Shown: piece by piece, positions 43,072 to 54,395 of the stretch
How positions within the stretch are numbered: the stretch's first letter is position 1
Layout: each line of letters begins with the position of its first letter
Assembly (NCBI GenBank): GCA_037833965.1
Contig: AP031356.1
Coordinates: forward strand, 4,858,501 to 4,922,500
DNA from: Marchantia polymorpha subsp. ruderalis
Lineage: Eukaryota; Streptophyta; Marchantiopsida; Marchantiales; Marchantiaceae
Reading direction: 5' to 3'
Length of the DNA: 64,000 nt
The notes under the pieces: generated by a model
What the model saw: the letters and a program-made list of their open reading frames with translations, nothing else
The model's database searches: none
What the model was told of the DNA's origin: nothing
Program-made: the position numbers and the translations under genes

Positions 43072-44110
43072 TGCAGAGTTTGTCAAAAAATGCTTTTGGA
43101 AAGTAGAATGAACTATGTAACTCGTTGTATGGTAGAGCCTATATTCGAAGGTCTTTCGTAATTCAACATTCATTCTTTATATGATCGTACAGGATCATTC
43201 TTTCGAAGTCAGGAATCTAGCTCCGAATCGCTTCATTCTTCACTTCACTGAGACAAAATACTTGCGGGCATTGGTGCATCTAAGATCCAGACAGTAGCAA
43301 AAGGTCGGTAAACATAGAAGAAGTGACAAGAATCGCTCTCTCGCCAAAAAGAACACTGGATTTTCCTTTTCCTTGTAATCCTTCTCCAGGCAGCAGCAGC
43401 AGACGCTACTCTGTAAAAGTCTGGTTCCTTCACGGTTGCTGGGCCCTGATGACAGAGAATTGCAGACGCCAGTGAACGTACTAGCCGTTAATTATGTCTA
43501 TCTATCTACGGCTGGAGGACTAAGTTCTCCTTCATGATCACAAAAGTGCGTTCTTGACTTGACCCAACGAGTGTAAGCAGATGATGCGCTTCGGGATTCC
43601 GAGGTACCAAATCTCAAATCTGGAGAAGTCATGGTCAGGCTGTAAGATTTAATTGTCTACTTATCCGTAGAGTAATTCTTTCGAGCCTATTGGTTCATGG
43701 AAGGTTTCTAAGAAGAAAGAACTGTTGAATTTCGAAAGAGGGCCGGCTTTGACCCATTATGACAAGTTCTCGATGATATACATTATCTTCTCGAAGGTTC
43801 GCGATCACCACCTCACGATCAATCGAAGGTTATTGTGCACCCAAAGTTAGCATTTTAAATCTACTGAATACATGCCCTATAGATTGGAAAATTAACGGAG
43901 GTATAGATGGATGTGAAGTAATGGTTACTTCCCTCGTGTTAACATTCTTATCTTGATGGGTAAGTGATAATATAGCAAAAAGGATGGGAAGAGCCCATCT
44001 TTTTGCCACATTACTTGAAATCTCATTCTTGTAACATTATTGAAAGAATTTATGTGCTGCAAGCCATCACATAAAGTTCTCCATCAATCTTGATGAACTG
44101 AAGTGAGTTC
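43072..44110. other. Unassigned DNA, 3' flank of the third copia relic
   Basis: No recognised gene. An imperfect palindrome at 43976-44007 (GCAAAAAGGATGGG / CCCATCTTTTTGC) lies where the 3' part of the copia element should be. No 3' LTR or polypurine tract could be identified here. Confidence 0.5.
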
Positions 44111-44115
44111 TTAAT

Positions 44116-44418
44116 CTAAGCCTGCTTGATGAAGTGGTATCTACTGTCAATGGACTTCACCCTACTATCAATCAGCTCATTCTCAGCAAGATGAAGCGCA
44201 CTCTGACTATCACAATGAATATTGATATCCTGTTGAGGCAATCTCATCTTAGTGATAAGCTTGTTTAACCAGATTGTTTCCTTCGTCAACTTTGTTACTA
44301 CAATGTATTCAGTTTCCGTGGATGACAAAGAGATACACTTTTGAAGATTAGATCTCCAACTAATGCAGTCATTTGTAAGAGTGAAAACATACACATTTGT
44401 TGATTTCTTCTTGTTCAA
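44116..44418 (-). pseudogene. Copia RNase H fragment
   Basis: Contains DCISWRSNLQKCISLSSTET followed by EY and later INIHCDSQSALHLAEN and SRYHFIKQA. These are the hallmark copia RNase H blocks (W.S..Q..valSsTEAEY; .CDnqsAi.la.N..fH.RtKHId...HfiR). The acidic residues of ETEY and CDS are retained. It ends at a stop after IKQA. Confidence 0.85.
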
Positions 44419-44779
44419 ATCTCCCCTAGATCAACATCCACATATCCCTAAAGTGACTTGGCATTTATTGCTTTGGCATCAAACAATAAGCCATGTCTTG
44501 TAGAACCCTTAAGAAATCTAAGTATTCACTGCACTGCCTTTCAATGCACTTTGCTTGAATTTGAAATGTAGCTACTCACCTTTCTTACAACAAAAGCTAT
44601 ATCCAGTCCTGTGCACACCATCAAATACATAAGACTATTCACTACACTCTCATAGGAAATAGAAGACATTAAGCCAATCTCAACGACATCTGCAATACAT
44701 TGCGCTACTGAAAGTAAAAAATGAGCAACAATAGAGTATTCACAGGTTTAGCTTCTACCATGTTTAACTTGGCAAGTAT

Positions 44780-45522
44780 CCTCTCTGCATACTTCTATTG
44801 AGATAACCAAAGCTTTCCTGCTTTCTAATGCCAAAATTTCTCCGTACAAAGAATCTTCTTGACTAGATCTAGATCCTTCATGCTGATAGGTTGAAGCTCA
44901 ATTGAGACTTCAACTTATCAACATCAGATCTTCTGGGAGCTACAATAAGCCTATCGTCAACATACATGACAAGAATGATAAGTCCAAATGTCGCATCAAA
45001 AATCTTCTTCAAGTAAATACAAGGATCATATACATTCCATAATAATTCTTGTAAGTGCATGAAGTTTTTGAAACGTTTATTTCACCGTTAAAAACTTTGC
45101 TTTAAATTGTATAATGATTTAAGCAACTTGCATACCATGACTTTCTTTCCTTTCATGAGAAAACTTTGGGGTTGTTTCATGAATATCACTTCATTAAGTA
45201 GTTCATAGAGTTAAGCTATGACAACATCCATCTGATCAAAAACTAGATCATGTTGAATCACAAGAACACATAGCAAACATATTGGAGAGTACTTTGCTTG
45301 TGCAAATACTTCATTGTGGTCCACAATTTTGTGTTGTGTGAATTTCTTAGCTACCATTCTACCCTTGAAGATTTTTTCATCTCTATTCATGGATCTATAC
45401 TTCTTCATGTAAACCCACTTACAATCCACCAAATGTTTATTCTTGAAGCAACTCAACAAGTTTCTAAGTGTTTTTAGCAAGAAGTGATTTCTACATTGTT
45501 GCATTCCACTGCCGCTTCTCAC
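44780..45522 (-). pseudogene. Copia reverse transcriptase, frameshifted
   Basis: 45522-45211 has the N-terminal blocks VDCKWVYMKKYR, FKGRMVAKKFTQ and FDQMDVVIA (compare gCKWVy.iK.k.dG...rykARLVAkGf.Q; l.QmDV.tAFL). 45060-44878 has the catalytic LVMYVDDRLIVA (YVDD) after DPCIYLKK. The two parts are in different frames with decayed sequence between. Confidence 0.85.
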
Positions 45523-45882
45523 TTGAAGATAGAACTTTAGAACAAGAAGATGGAACTCTATATTTCATGATCAAGGCTTCATGTGAATCCTAAGCATCAA
45601 CTTCAATATCATCAATGATTGAGAAATCAAACCAAGTGTCATACCTAGACAAAACTTGACGTTCAACTGAACTCCACAACTACCGCCTTGATTAAGATTC
45701 TACTTGATCAATTTGTGTTGGTGCTGGCTCACTAGCAATCAGCTCGTATTGTTTCACAAAAGGTGGAACCTTTCCTTATGGCTCATCATCATTGGTGTCA
45801 ATGTCAATCTCCTCCTAAATCGTGTCAGGAGCAATAGTTTTGCTTTTGTCAATAATGAGAATCTGCATTTTCTCCATCTCAT

Positions 45883-46353
45883 TCAATGATCTGGATTCAT
45901 TGAATGAAAAATTACTACTGCCATGAGTTTGCAAGCATTTACATCCCACAACGTATATCCCTTTATAAGTAGAGCACATTTCTTGGCTTTTGGATCAAGC
46001 TTATTTCTGTTATACTTCGGAGTAAGAGCATAAGCATCACAACCAACAACTCCTAACATAGAGTAATCATCAAATTGTTTGTACCACAATTCAAACAGTG
46101 TCTTGAACTTGATAGAGCTATTAAGAGATATGTTTAGCAAGTAAGCTGCGGTATTCACTACTTCAGCCCAAAACGTATGAGGTATATCAGCAAGATTCAA
46201 CATAATTTGAAAGTGCTTCATAAGTGTGTTGTTGAATCTCTCATACACACCATTTTGCTCTGAAGTATACGATGTGATGAAATGACAAATGATACCATCT
46301 CTTTTGCAATACAAATGATATTCGTTAAGTTGTACTGTGCGCAAGTATTTCAC
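45883..46353 (-). pseudogene. Copia integrase, catalytic core end and C-terminal part
   Basis: Reads SYTSEQNGVYERFNNTL (compare TPQQNGVAERMNRTi, containing the last catalytic Glu), then ADIPHTFWAEVVNTAAYLLN and FELWYKQFDDYSMLGVVGCDAYA (compare P.e.W.g.kP...hLrvFGc.Ay). The first two acidic residues of the triad lie upstream in a broken region. Confidence 0.85.
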
Positions 46354-46515
46354 CTTCTTCCAATGTGGGTCTCAACTAGGACTTTATAATTTTTTGAAAG
46401 TTGCAAAGATCTCTGACTTTTGTTGCATGAAGTAAATTCACACAAATCTCAAATAGTCATCCACAAAAATAACGTAGTATATCTTTCTAGAGTGTGAGGG
46501 AGAAGTGAAAGGTCT

Positions 46516-46950
46516 CTACACATTAGAATGAATGTAGTCGAGAATAGCCAATGAGGTATGCACTCCAACGTCGAATGTAATTCTTGTCTGTTTTTCAAAT
46601 ATATAGTGCTCACAAAATTTGCGCTTGCATTGCTTCATTCCGGGCAACAAACTCTGCTTGTGTAAACTGGCCACATCCTTTTCACTCATGTGATCCAATC
46701 CATTGTGCCACAAATGAGAATTCAAATTCGGAGAAGTAGTAATATGTGTCTCTCCAAAAATCATTGTACTCTCAAAGATGTACAGACTTTTCAGCGTTGA
46801 ACTCCTCATGAGAATGTGAAAACCATTCATTAGATTCAAAATTTCACTGTTGATGATCCACTTGAACCCTTTCAAGTATAATTCTCCAAGGGAAATCAAG
46901 TTTGTACACATAATAGGAATGTGCCATACATTGATCAAGGTACAAATCAT
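46516..46950 (-). pseudogene. Copia protease end and GAG-pre-integrase domain
   Basis: Reads LINVWHIPIMCTNLISLGEL (compare L.dVlyVP.l..NLlSvgql), then LWHNGLDHMSEKDVASLHKQ and the zinc-binding region CKRKFCEHYIFEKQTRITF (compare C..C..GKq.r..F). The His of the HHCC motif is shown by the LDHMS position. Confidence 0.8.
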
Positions 46951-47179
46951 CCATCAAACATTTAAATCTTCAAATATCCGATGCCAACAATGGGCTGATC
47001 ACATCTTATAAAAACTATACCGCTTGACAGAGTGTAAGATCTAAAGAACTCCTTAGCGTGACAAATGTGCTAAGAGCAAGCTGAATCTAAAATTTATTCA
47101 TTGTTTCAAACATGGACATAATTACAAAGGGCATAACCGGAATCTTCAATTACAATGCATGCCGAGTGTTCATTGGTTG

Positions 47180-47960
47180 CCTTACTAAGACAATCTTTGC
47201 AGATGTGACCAGATTTGGCCTATTTGAAACACTTGATGTTCTTATCATCTCTAGAATTAGACATGGATCTAGACTTGATCTTGGTCTTTGCATTCTCTTT
47301 CTCTTTAGTAGATGTCCTACCACGAGAGATTGTCAAGACAATAGACGATGAGGTGGATTGGTTGTAAGAGACATGCATAGAAACCAACAACTTGTGTTGC
47401 ATGTTGTCGGTTAATAAAGCAGTAATAACTCTATCGTAAGTGATGATTTTCTTGTCATGGTGAAACAACATTTATGACAAGGACTGATAAGACGCAAGCA
47501 AAGAACTTAGCAACTACATTTCTTTTTTCTTTTCACTCAAATCTTCTCCAAGGTTTTCAAGATCCACAACCAAATTATTAAAATCATCTACATGGTCTTA
47601 GATCTTAATACCTTCTGCCATACTGAAGCGGGTAAGTTTCATGATTATGTACAACCAATTTGAAAGCTCCTTCTTATGGTACTTCTCACGCAATGCTACA
47701 TACAAATCTGCAACCATTGATGCAAACTCCATTTGCTTGAAGATATTTGGTTTGAGATACAATACCACAATGCTAACCGTCTGATATTGGATGACGTTCT
47801 AGTCATCATCATCTACGTCGTTAGTTCGGGACTTAAGCACTTACCCAAACCCATGGCATTAATTACACTAGTGACTCGTTGCTTCCATAAGATATAGTCA
47901 TTGCCTCCATCAAGTTTTTCCACCTCAAAGTGTGGACCTCCAAGTTTATATACCGCCATT
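47180..47960 (-). pseudogene. Copia gag with degenerate CCHC knuckle
   Basis: The gag start is visible near 47957-47840 (LGGPHFEVEKLDGGNDYILW then KQRVTSVINAMGL; compare F.GtNY..W...m...L). The middle is frameshifted. 47471-47220 reads TYDRVITALLTDN and a Lys/Arg-rich stretch, and the knuckle at 47239-47180 is CFK.AKSGHICKDC with a TAG at the second Cys position. Confidence 0.75.
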
Positions 47961-49070
47961 GGTCGCTTTCTCTCTTGAAACGTAAGCTGAGGTTGCCAAG
48001 TAATGTCTTACTCTTCCCATCATGTTACTCCCAACACTTAGCCACAAAAATGACCCAAAAAAATAAATTTCACAAAATGAAAATTTGAGTGCATCACCGC
48101 GTAGAATGGAAGGTATCTCACTACTATTTGAAAATATTTTGTAGAGTGAAAAGAATTTTGATGCAAAGTGGAGGGGGTCAAAAATCAAAAATTGACCCCA
48201 AGGAGAATTTTATGGGTAAAAAATTAACGGTTGAATGATCTTCAGCAAAATAATTTAGATATTTTTCAACTCCTTTATGTATCATCTAGTTAAATTTAAA
48301 ACCCAAAAAGTTCCGTTTGATCTTTTCTTTCTCCGATTTCGTGGCAAAAATCAACTTTGTGAAAAAACCATCTTTTGAAGGAAACTTTTCAGAGGTTTTC
48401 ACAAGATCGAGATGACAACATGTGTACTCCCTTAATAAAACAAAAAGTTCTAAAAAGTATCTTTTAAACTCAAACTAAGGTTTTAATTTTAACTTTAGCT
48501 AATTTTAATTAACAAGATTATTTTTAGCTATTTTTAACTAACAAGATTCACTATACTAGCAACCTTAAGCAAGGTAAAACCTAAAACCAGTGACGGCCCG
48601 ATCGCTAATTTCTTGTACCTAATTTCTTATACAATTTACCACGTGTTGTTTTCAAAGTAAAAACAACATGAGACACTGAATGCAACTCGCGTTTTGTAAA
48701 TTTAGGTATTTGAATATTTACATCACAGTGACCGCACCAACAATTACTTCGATGCAAGACGCATTTTTTTTGGCAGCTTGAAATATAATTCAAGAAGACG
48801 CGTTTCTTCTTGCCGTTTGAATTATAATTCAACAAGTGCAAAGCAACAACCTTGTTGCTTGACGATTAAAGAAATCGACGAAAAACCATTTCAAATCAAA
48901 AAACAAATTTCCAGCTTTCTAAGCAGCTATAGTCGAAAATCCAAACCGTATGGAACATCACTTGAATGATACAAACTTCAATCCGGTCCACTATAGTTAT
49001 GTTTCACGTTTAGGTGATGATACAGTCGGTCATCAATCGTATGATGAGATGTCACAATAATTAAAACCAG
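47961..49070 (-). other. Long leader of the third copia relic
   Basis: 1.1 kb between gag and the primer site without recognised coding content (minus frame 47946-48188 is not gag-like beyond its 3' end). A 39-bp direct repeat (48758 and 48797, starting GACGC) lies within it. Confidence 0.5.
48758..48835. repeat. Imperfect 39-bp tandem duplication
   Basis: Two units starting GACGC at 48758 and 48797 both continue with a T-rich run, TTGCCG/TTGGCAG and a TTGAA.TATAATTCAA palindrome. Confidence 0.7.
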
Positions 49071-49082
49071 GCTTTTATACCA
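49071..49082 (-). other. Primer-binding site of the third copia relic
   Basis: Minus strand TGGTATAAAAGC(CTGG), two changes from the tRNA-Met-complementary TGGTATCAGAGC. It is preceded by the LTR end GATCTAACA and AT. Confidence 0.75.
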
Positions 49083-49084
49083 AT

Positions 49085-49437
49085 TGTTAGATCTCAACTC
49101 AATCTTTCAAACAATCTTGTACATACAATAGTTCACAAGAATCATACACCAATGTCCGTGGTTCATCTTCACATGAAGTTACAACAACTGTTGAGACAAA
49201 AACTTCACTATAATAAAAATGTACATCAAGCTTCCATAGCCAAGCTCCTAACTTTTCAAACTGATTGAAATCAAGATGTGATAAATGAATAATTTGTACG
49301 AAACAATCAATTCATAATTATCAAATGCATTCAAAAATAGAACTTGAAGTGGCGAAAATACTTAGAGGTTTAGGAATAATACCTTGAGAGGAAATTGGAG
49401 TCACCAAGTCCATATTCTTGTTATTACTCTTCAACAT
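49085..49437 (-). repeat. Probable 5' LTR of the third copia relic
   Basis: The inner end (…GATCTAACA at 49085) is well defined by the primer site. The outer end is a guess: TGTTGAAGAG at 49437 is the most LTR-like start. Without a 3' LTR to compare it cannot be fixed. Confidence 0.4.
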
Positions 49438-50170
49438 ATAATTACTCTCAATGTGAACACTGTCACTTCAAGATATATCCACATTCTAAAACAATGTGCA
49501 TGGACAAATTCGGAAGTAAATTGGAGTACACTTTAGAGTCGTCATTCGCCACTCGAAAAGGTAAATAAAGCGAGCCACCGCCACGGGAACTAGCGACTAT
49601 TGCACTTTCGGCAGGGACGATTAGGGAGAGTGAAATGTATTCTACGCACCTGCTATCGCTGACAGTCGATTAAGGATTCACTCGATTAAGAGGTTTGACG
49701 TCAACGCCGCTGGTAGAACCTTGGCACAGCATGCATGCGCAGTCCGTATCTGGCCCCAATGACGTTCCTGGATGAGCCGCAAATTTTTGACCAATTGGGT
49801 ATCCTGAGGTTGACCTATCTTCGAGGTAGTTTCCTAAGTCCAATTAGGTCCAACTGAAGTCAACATTTGACCTTCGGTAGTAAATGGACCGAACGGCGTC
49901 CAAAGACTCGGTCCAGGAACTCTGAAGAACGTCTTCTCCAGTAACTTGGATTCCTTTTGAAGTTGACAATCTTTCCCAGAAATCGTAGCATGACTAGTAG
50001 GACATGTGCAACAGAAACCAGGTCTCTTACGGGGTCTGTGACAGTTCAGCTGTCTGCAGCACGCGCGATGTCAAGAAATATCCAGACCTCTCCCTGCGAC
50101 ATTTGGCAACTAGCGGGTGAGGTCTTGCGGCAAAAGCAATTAGTCCTTATAGTGGCTACCATGCTCAGGA
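49438..50170. promoter_or_regulatory. Upstream (promoter) region of the germin-like gene
   Basis: Composition returns to that of the genic regions. It contains repeated TTGAC/GTCAA cores (about 49694, 49788, 49811, 49858, 49867), which match WRKY-type W-box cores (TTGAC) in both orientations. Their density is notable but each is a short, chance-prone motif. Confidence 0.35.
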
Positions 50171-50177
50171 TATAAAT
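50171..50177 (+). promoter_or_regulatory. TATA box of the germin-like gene
   Basis: GGATATAAATGAG lies 237 bp upstream of the start codon. Transcription would begin near 50200 and give a leader of roughly 200 nt without an obvious intron. Confidence 0.55.
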
Positions 50178-50413
50178 GAGCTATCACACCCCAGATCAAA
50201 CCGCAACAATCATTACTCATTACTGATTGCGCATGTCCCAAACTTATCTCTAAGTCTCACTCGGCTACAATTCAGATTTACTTCAGCATTCGAGGTTTTG
50301 AACACTGTCCGGTGGATTTTGAGTTCACGTCCAAGACCACTCCTGTTCGCTCTTAGTGCACAACGCAGACGGCGAGGACGGATCTCTCCCAGAACCACCG
50401 CAATATATCGGCG

Positions 50414-51088
50414 ATGAAGCTCCTTGCTGCTATGATCCTTGCAGCTGGACTGCTGTCAGCTGTCCACATTGTCCTTGCAGCGGATGCTGACCCACTGCAG
50501 GATTTCTGCATCGCAGACATTGCTGCCGGACCAGTTTCAAATGGGTTCCCTTGCAAGTTGCCTGTACTTGCTTCCACAGACGACTTTGCATTTTCTGGGC
50601 TTGCTGAAGCTGCAGATCCCAGCGTATATGCTACCAACGGAAGTGCAACCCTCGCCTTCGTCAGAGAATGGCCAGCTCTGAACACTCAGGGATTGTCTCT
50701 CATAAGACTCGATATCAATCCTGGTGGCATCATCTTTCCCCATACACACAACTTGGCCACTGAGATTCTGTATGTGTTGGAGGGAGAGATGTATACGGGC
50801 TTCGTCACCAACAACTTCGGAAACGACCCAACCATATCTAACAAGCTGTATGCAAAGGTCGTGAAGAAGGGAGAAGCTTTCATTTTTCCCAGAGGTCTGC
50901 TACACTTCCAGCTGAACAAGGGGAAGGTGCTTGCATCGAGTCTGAACGTCCTGAACAGTCAGAATCCTGGAATTCAGCTCATGCCTTCAGCGTTGTTCGG
51001 AAGTGGCATCGACCGTGAAATGCTGGAAAAGTCATTCTTCATGAGTGAAGCTCAAGTTGCTGCACTGGAAACCATTTTCCAGCAGTGA
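50414..51088 (+). CDS. Germin-like protein (secreted cupin), intact, intronless
   Basis: A 224-residue protein, the usual length of germin-like proteins. These are secreted, oligomeric, manganese-binding single-cupin proteins of the cell wall; some have superoxide dismutase or oxalate oxidase activity. Residues 1-22 form a signal peptide (LLAAMILAAGLLSAV). Cys32 and Cys47 are the conserved N-terminal pair. Cupin box 1 is GGIIFPHTHNLATEI with metal ligands His110, His112 and Glu117, and box 2 (GEAFIFPRGLLHFQ) supplies His164. One N-glycosylation site, Asn75-Gly-Ser, is present. The usual KGD of box 2 reads KGE. A TATA box lies upstream, the ATG (GCGATGAAG) is the first in the frame, and the stop is TGA at 51086. 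No pathway neighbour is visible; which enzyme activity it has cannot be told from sequence. Confidence 0.95.
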   Translation: MKLLAAMILAAGLLSAVHIVLAADADPLQDFCIADIAAGPVSNGFPCKLPVLASTDDFAFSGLAEAADPSVYATNGSATLAFVREWPALNTQGLSLIRLDINPGGIIFPHTHNLATEILYVLEGEMYTGFVTNNFGNDPTISNKLYAKVVKKGEAFIFPRGLLHFQLNKGKVLASSLNVLNSQNPGIQLMPSALFGSGIDREMLEKSFFMSEAQVAALETIFQQ

Positions 51089-52249
51089 AACGTTGAATTA
51101 TTGAGGTGCCAGGAGAAATCTGAGACTTTCCTGGCATTGAGACAACCTGCGTGCAGATGTACAAATTCAGTTACGTAGAATTATGTCCGACAGCCCATTG
51201 AAAGCATTTGATTGATCAGCTTGGTATAACAAACATTGATCTCAGGTGCTGAACGTTGAGTTCATTCTTCACCGTTTGTAATTGTACTTTCGTTTTATAC
51301 CTTTTTCATGAACACCGTGTACTCCAACTCACATTTACGTTGTCCTGAATTCTACGCATTGTGCTCATTCCGTGATATATTCAACTTAACCTTATAATCT
51401 GATACCATTAGTAAGGATTCATTTAGGCAGAGTTTTGACATGTAATTAGCTATGGGCAGCAGAAAACGTTCATTAGACTTCAGATACAAAGCATTTGCTT
51501 AATGAAAGCAGTGACGTGTGTCAAGGTTGATTCGGGGACTTCTACGTCTTGATAACGAGGACAAACTGAATGTCTGAATCTGATTCGCATGCTTCCACTC
51601 GGAATGGATCTGCAGTAGTGGATCTGTATTTCAGCTTCGTGTGATGACGTTCTCGTCTAATCACAAGCATAAAAAAGAATGGAGTTTAACCTTTCTATTG
51701 GTGAAGTAAATCTACTCGTATCTTATTAAAGTCTTTCTCAAGTCTCGAGGTTTGCAACGGTACACGTATACAGATGATGTCCGGAATTCTTGTAATGTAC
51801 ATTGATGGCTTTGAGCCGTACGTTTCAAACTAGTGGTGCAAGGCCTGAAGTCCAAGCTTTTTGACACAGTTGCTAGAAAGCAGTGACCAGAAAAATACAC
51901 TGGTTACATCGGTTTTATCGGTTTTTTAAAAATACATTTGATCCAACGAGTTGAGGCCTTACCCCTGAACATCTTGGGTGGAGACACATACTGGCAAACT
52001 TGTGCGTATCCCGATCATTAGATTTATGTAAACGCGTCAAGATATACTTCTACTTTCACAATCTGCCTCACCAAACAGTTGCATGGCATTGCCAGCTGCC
52101 AGCTCATTTGAAGTCCAACCGCTGCACCAGGTTGCGAACCGAATCCGTTCCCCACTTTAGTCAAATGATTGTCAGGTCAAACATGGTCAAATCGTCTTAT
52201 GTACCAGGACCAATCCCGACAGAAGATAATATACGGACTTACACATTAC
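51089..52249. other. 3' region of the germin-like gene and unassigned DNA
   Basis: Contains the presumed 3' untranslated region (poly(A) site not fixed; AT-rich from about 51350). Short frames (for example 51712-51900 minus and 52000-52311 plus) are not recognised. Confidence 0.5.
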
Positions 52250-52286
52250 AGACTTTGTGTGTGATTGGCAATCACACACAAAGTCT
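52250..52286. repeat. Perfect palindrome, 18-bp arms with a single central base
   Basis: AGACTTTGTGTGTGATTG (52250-52267), one G, then its exact complement to 52286. It overlaps the next palindrome by 3 nt. Confidence 0.97.
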
Positions 52287-52332
52287 TTGCTACTTTTGTC
52301 CCAATCACTGATTGGGACAAAAGTAGCAAAGA
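52284..52332. repeat. Perfect palindrome, 24-bp arms with a single central base
   Basis: TCTTTGCTACTTTTGTCCCA (start of the arm, 52284-52307), one C, then its exact complement at 52309-52332. It is the longest perfect short-spacer palindrome in the window that is not simple AT sequence. Confidence 0.97.
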
Positions 52333-53770
52333 TTATGAGTACATCGATGGTTCTCACGGATAAGTTCATGGATGAGACTGATACTTTTAGGTCTGCTAAT
52401 ATTCAACCTATTCTCGTATTAGAGTGAAGCACAAATTTTCTGCTGCTACATCTCTAATCCCCAAATAGTCAGAGATTGCGTAGCGAGGCGTCCGACAATA
52501 GCATTCGAGAAGTCGATCCAGAAGTTTCAGATGTCCGCAGTTCATGTTACCTCAGGACTTGAGCTCTACGTTAATAAAGACCGGGTACAGGAATCATGAT
52601 CCGAAGCCATGTATGCATCTAGGGTCGAATTTTGGTCAAACGTCAAAGGAATTTGCTACGCACAAAACAGTCTCGCAGAGCTTGGATTCAGCCGGCAACG
52701 AAAGCAGCGATAGATATAAAACATTTCAGGACAACACTGCTCGCTAAGGTCGATTGATATTTTTTATGTCCTCTCCAGGTTTTGAAGAGTAACTGCATTT
52801 GTATAGTGGCTATCTTCGAAATTAATGGTATTTACATTTAGCATGTTTTACATTAATGTGAAGAGTTAAGATCTCGTTAAGATTCTTGTAAAGATAATGT
52901 ATATGACCACCATGAAAGGAGTACTCTGAAGTCCATATTCACCAGGTGGGGAGTAGGACTATGATCCTTGGACTCCGTATCCACCAGAGAGATCACCATC
53001 TCAAAATAAACACGATGATGCTGAGATGTTGAACCTTTGATTTCTAAGCTTGGAGGCAAGGAGCAATATTCTTGACACAGAAGCTCGTTGCAAAATTTAA
53101 TACTACTGCTATTGACCACCATGATAAGGGCAATTTATTCCATCCCATTGTTCTCCGCAGTATGTTTACAAGAGGATTTGTACAAATCCTCAAATCCTGC
53201 AAATCCTCTTGTAAATACTTGCAAATAGCTCTAATCCTCTCTGCAACAAGCTTTGTACAAGGACAAAATTCAATACATTTTCTTCAAATGCACAGTCAAG
53301 TAATCACCTTCTGGCCTCTTCATAGCTGCCACAGAAGTCTTCAAACCAAAGTTTGCCTCCGGATCTCAGGCACAAAAAAAATAAAATTTCACAATTTGTT
53401 CTTTGTTTGATTAAAAAAGTTTGTCTTAGATTTGTTCATGTGGTAAATTTTTAGAACCGCTATATGGTCCACTTTAGATAATATTATATGGTGAGTCTTC
53501 AAGCCCTTTATATGGTCGAATCGACTTAAAAAACTTTTGTACATTCATCGGCTACAGCTGTTCTATCGTCCAATACATAGACTAAACTATCGTTCTGGCC
53601 ACACCATTGTACAAGAAATAAAATATGTCAATGTCTTCATCTTTGAAGAATGATTACTTACACATCTATTATTTTCCTTAAAAAATAGATGGTCAGTAAT
53701 GAGATTATACTTCAATTTTTCATCTTTTGATAAATATACGTAATTTGCAAGTAACTCGAATCAATTTTGT
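52333..53770. other. Unassigned DNA between palindromes and plastid-derived block
   Basis: Short frames (52544, 53072 plus; 52877 minus) without recognised content, and a further inverted repeat at 53165-53215. AT content rises towards the plastid-derived block. Confidence 0.5.
53165..53215. repeat. 16-bp inverted repeat with nested 18-bp palindrome
   Basis: TTTACAAGAGGATTTG (53165-53180) pairs exactly with 53200-53215. Inside lies AGGATTTGTACAAATCCT, itself a perfect palindrome, and the AAATCCT unit occurs three times. Confidence 0.92.
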
Positions 53771-54395
53771 CTACAAATCATAAAGAACCATTAACATAAA
53801 TATTATTTTTTTCAAATGACAATACAAAAGAATGTAAGCTATAAAATTGAGCTAACGTTAAGTGAACAACACTTACAAATTTTGGGCAATAACTCAACTA
53901 AAAGAGATTTAAATTTTGAAATTGCTTCTAGTTACCTGTTTCAATTATAACCTGTCCAACAACTAATATGGTTTCAAGGTAAAAAATAACTTGTAACACC
54001 AAAAGATCAGTCAATGCTGCTAAAATAAGACCAGAAATCCAAGTTAATTCACTAGGTTTTTCAAAATCTCCACTCAAATAAACAAAAAAATATGCAAAAT
54101 CATCATCGAAACCATCATATTTGCTGACCAGCGACGAAGTAGCGAACATGCCGTGCATTTCTTACTTCAATTATAATGTATTTTACAGATTAAAAAGCCT
54201 CCGTTACAGTAAGATGATCGGGAAAAGTAGTAACAGCCAGTGGCTACTTGACCTAAAAAGCAAGTATAAGACATACCTTCCAAACAATAGAAAATAATAA
54301 CATAATGTTTTCTTGTTATATTGTCTGAAATCGCTGGAAACTTGAAATGTTTATTGAAACAATCCCATATATTATTGAGAGAGGTTACCAAACTT
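53771..54395 (-). pseudogene. petB: petB (cytochrome b6) exon 2, plastid-derived, decayed
   Basis: The frame at 54391-54167 reads NNIWDCFNKHFKFPAISDNI then YVIIFYCLEGMSYTCFLGQVATG, which parallels the N-terminal part of cytochrome b6 (..YDWFEERLEIQ.I.DDIT; IFYCLGGIT.TCFLVQVATG). 54158-53928 contains VYLSGDFEKPSELTWISGLI (compare VYLTGGFKKPRELTWVTGV). At about 53870-53780 LTLAQFYSLHSFVLSF (compare STLTRFYSLHTFVLP) marks the C-terminal part. Frameshifts separate the parts. In chloroplasts petB encodes a core subunit of the cytochrome b6f complex. Confidence 0.9.

Larger units (their letters stand above)
44111..49085 (-). mobile_element. Third Ty1/copia relic (gag to RNase H), 3' truncated
   Basis: Copia domain order is preserved on the minus strand: primer site (49071-49082), gag (about 47960-47180), CCHC, protease/pre-integrase (46950-46516), integrase (46353-45883), reverse transcriptase (45522-44780) and RNase H (44418-44116). 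Each part is open over 60-156 codons but frameshifts separate them. The 3' LTR is not visible, so the element is probably truncated. It is the best preserved retroelement of the window. Confidence 0.8.
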
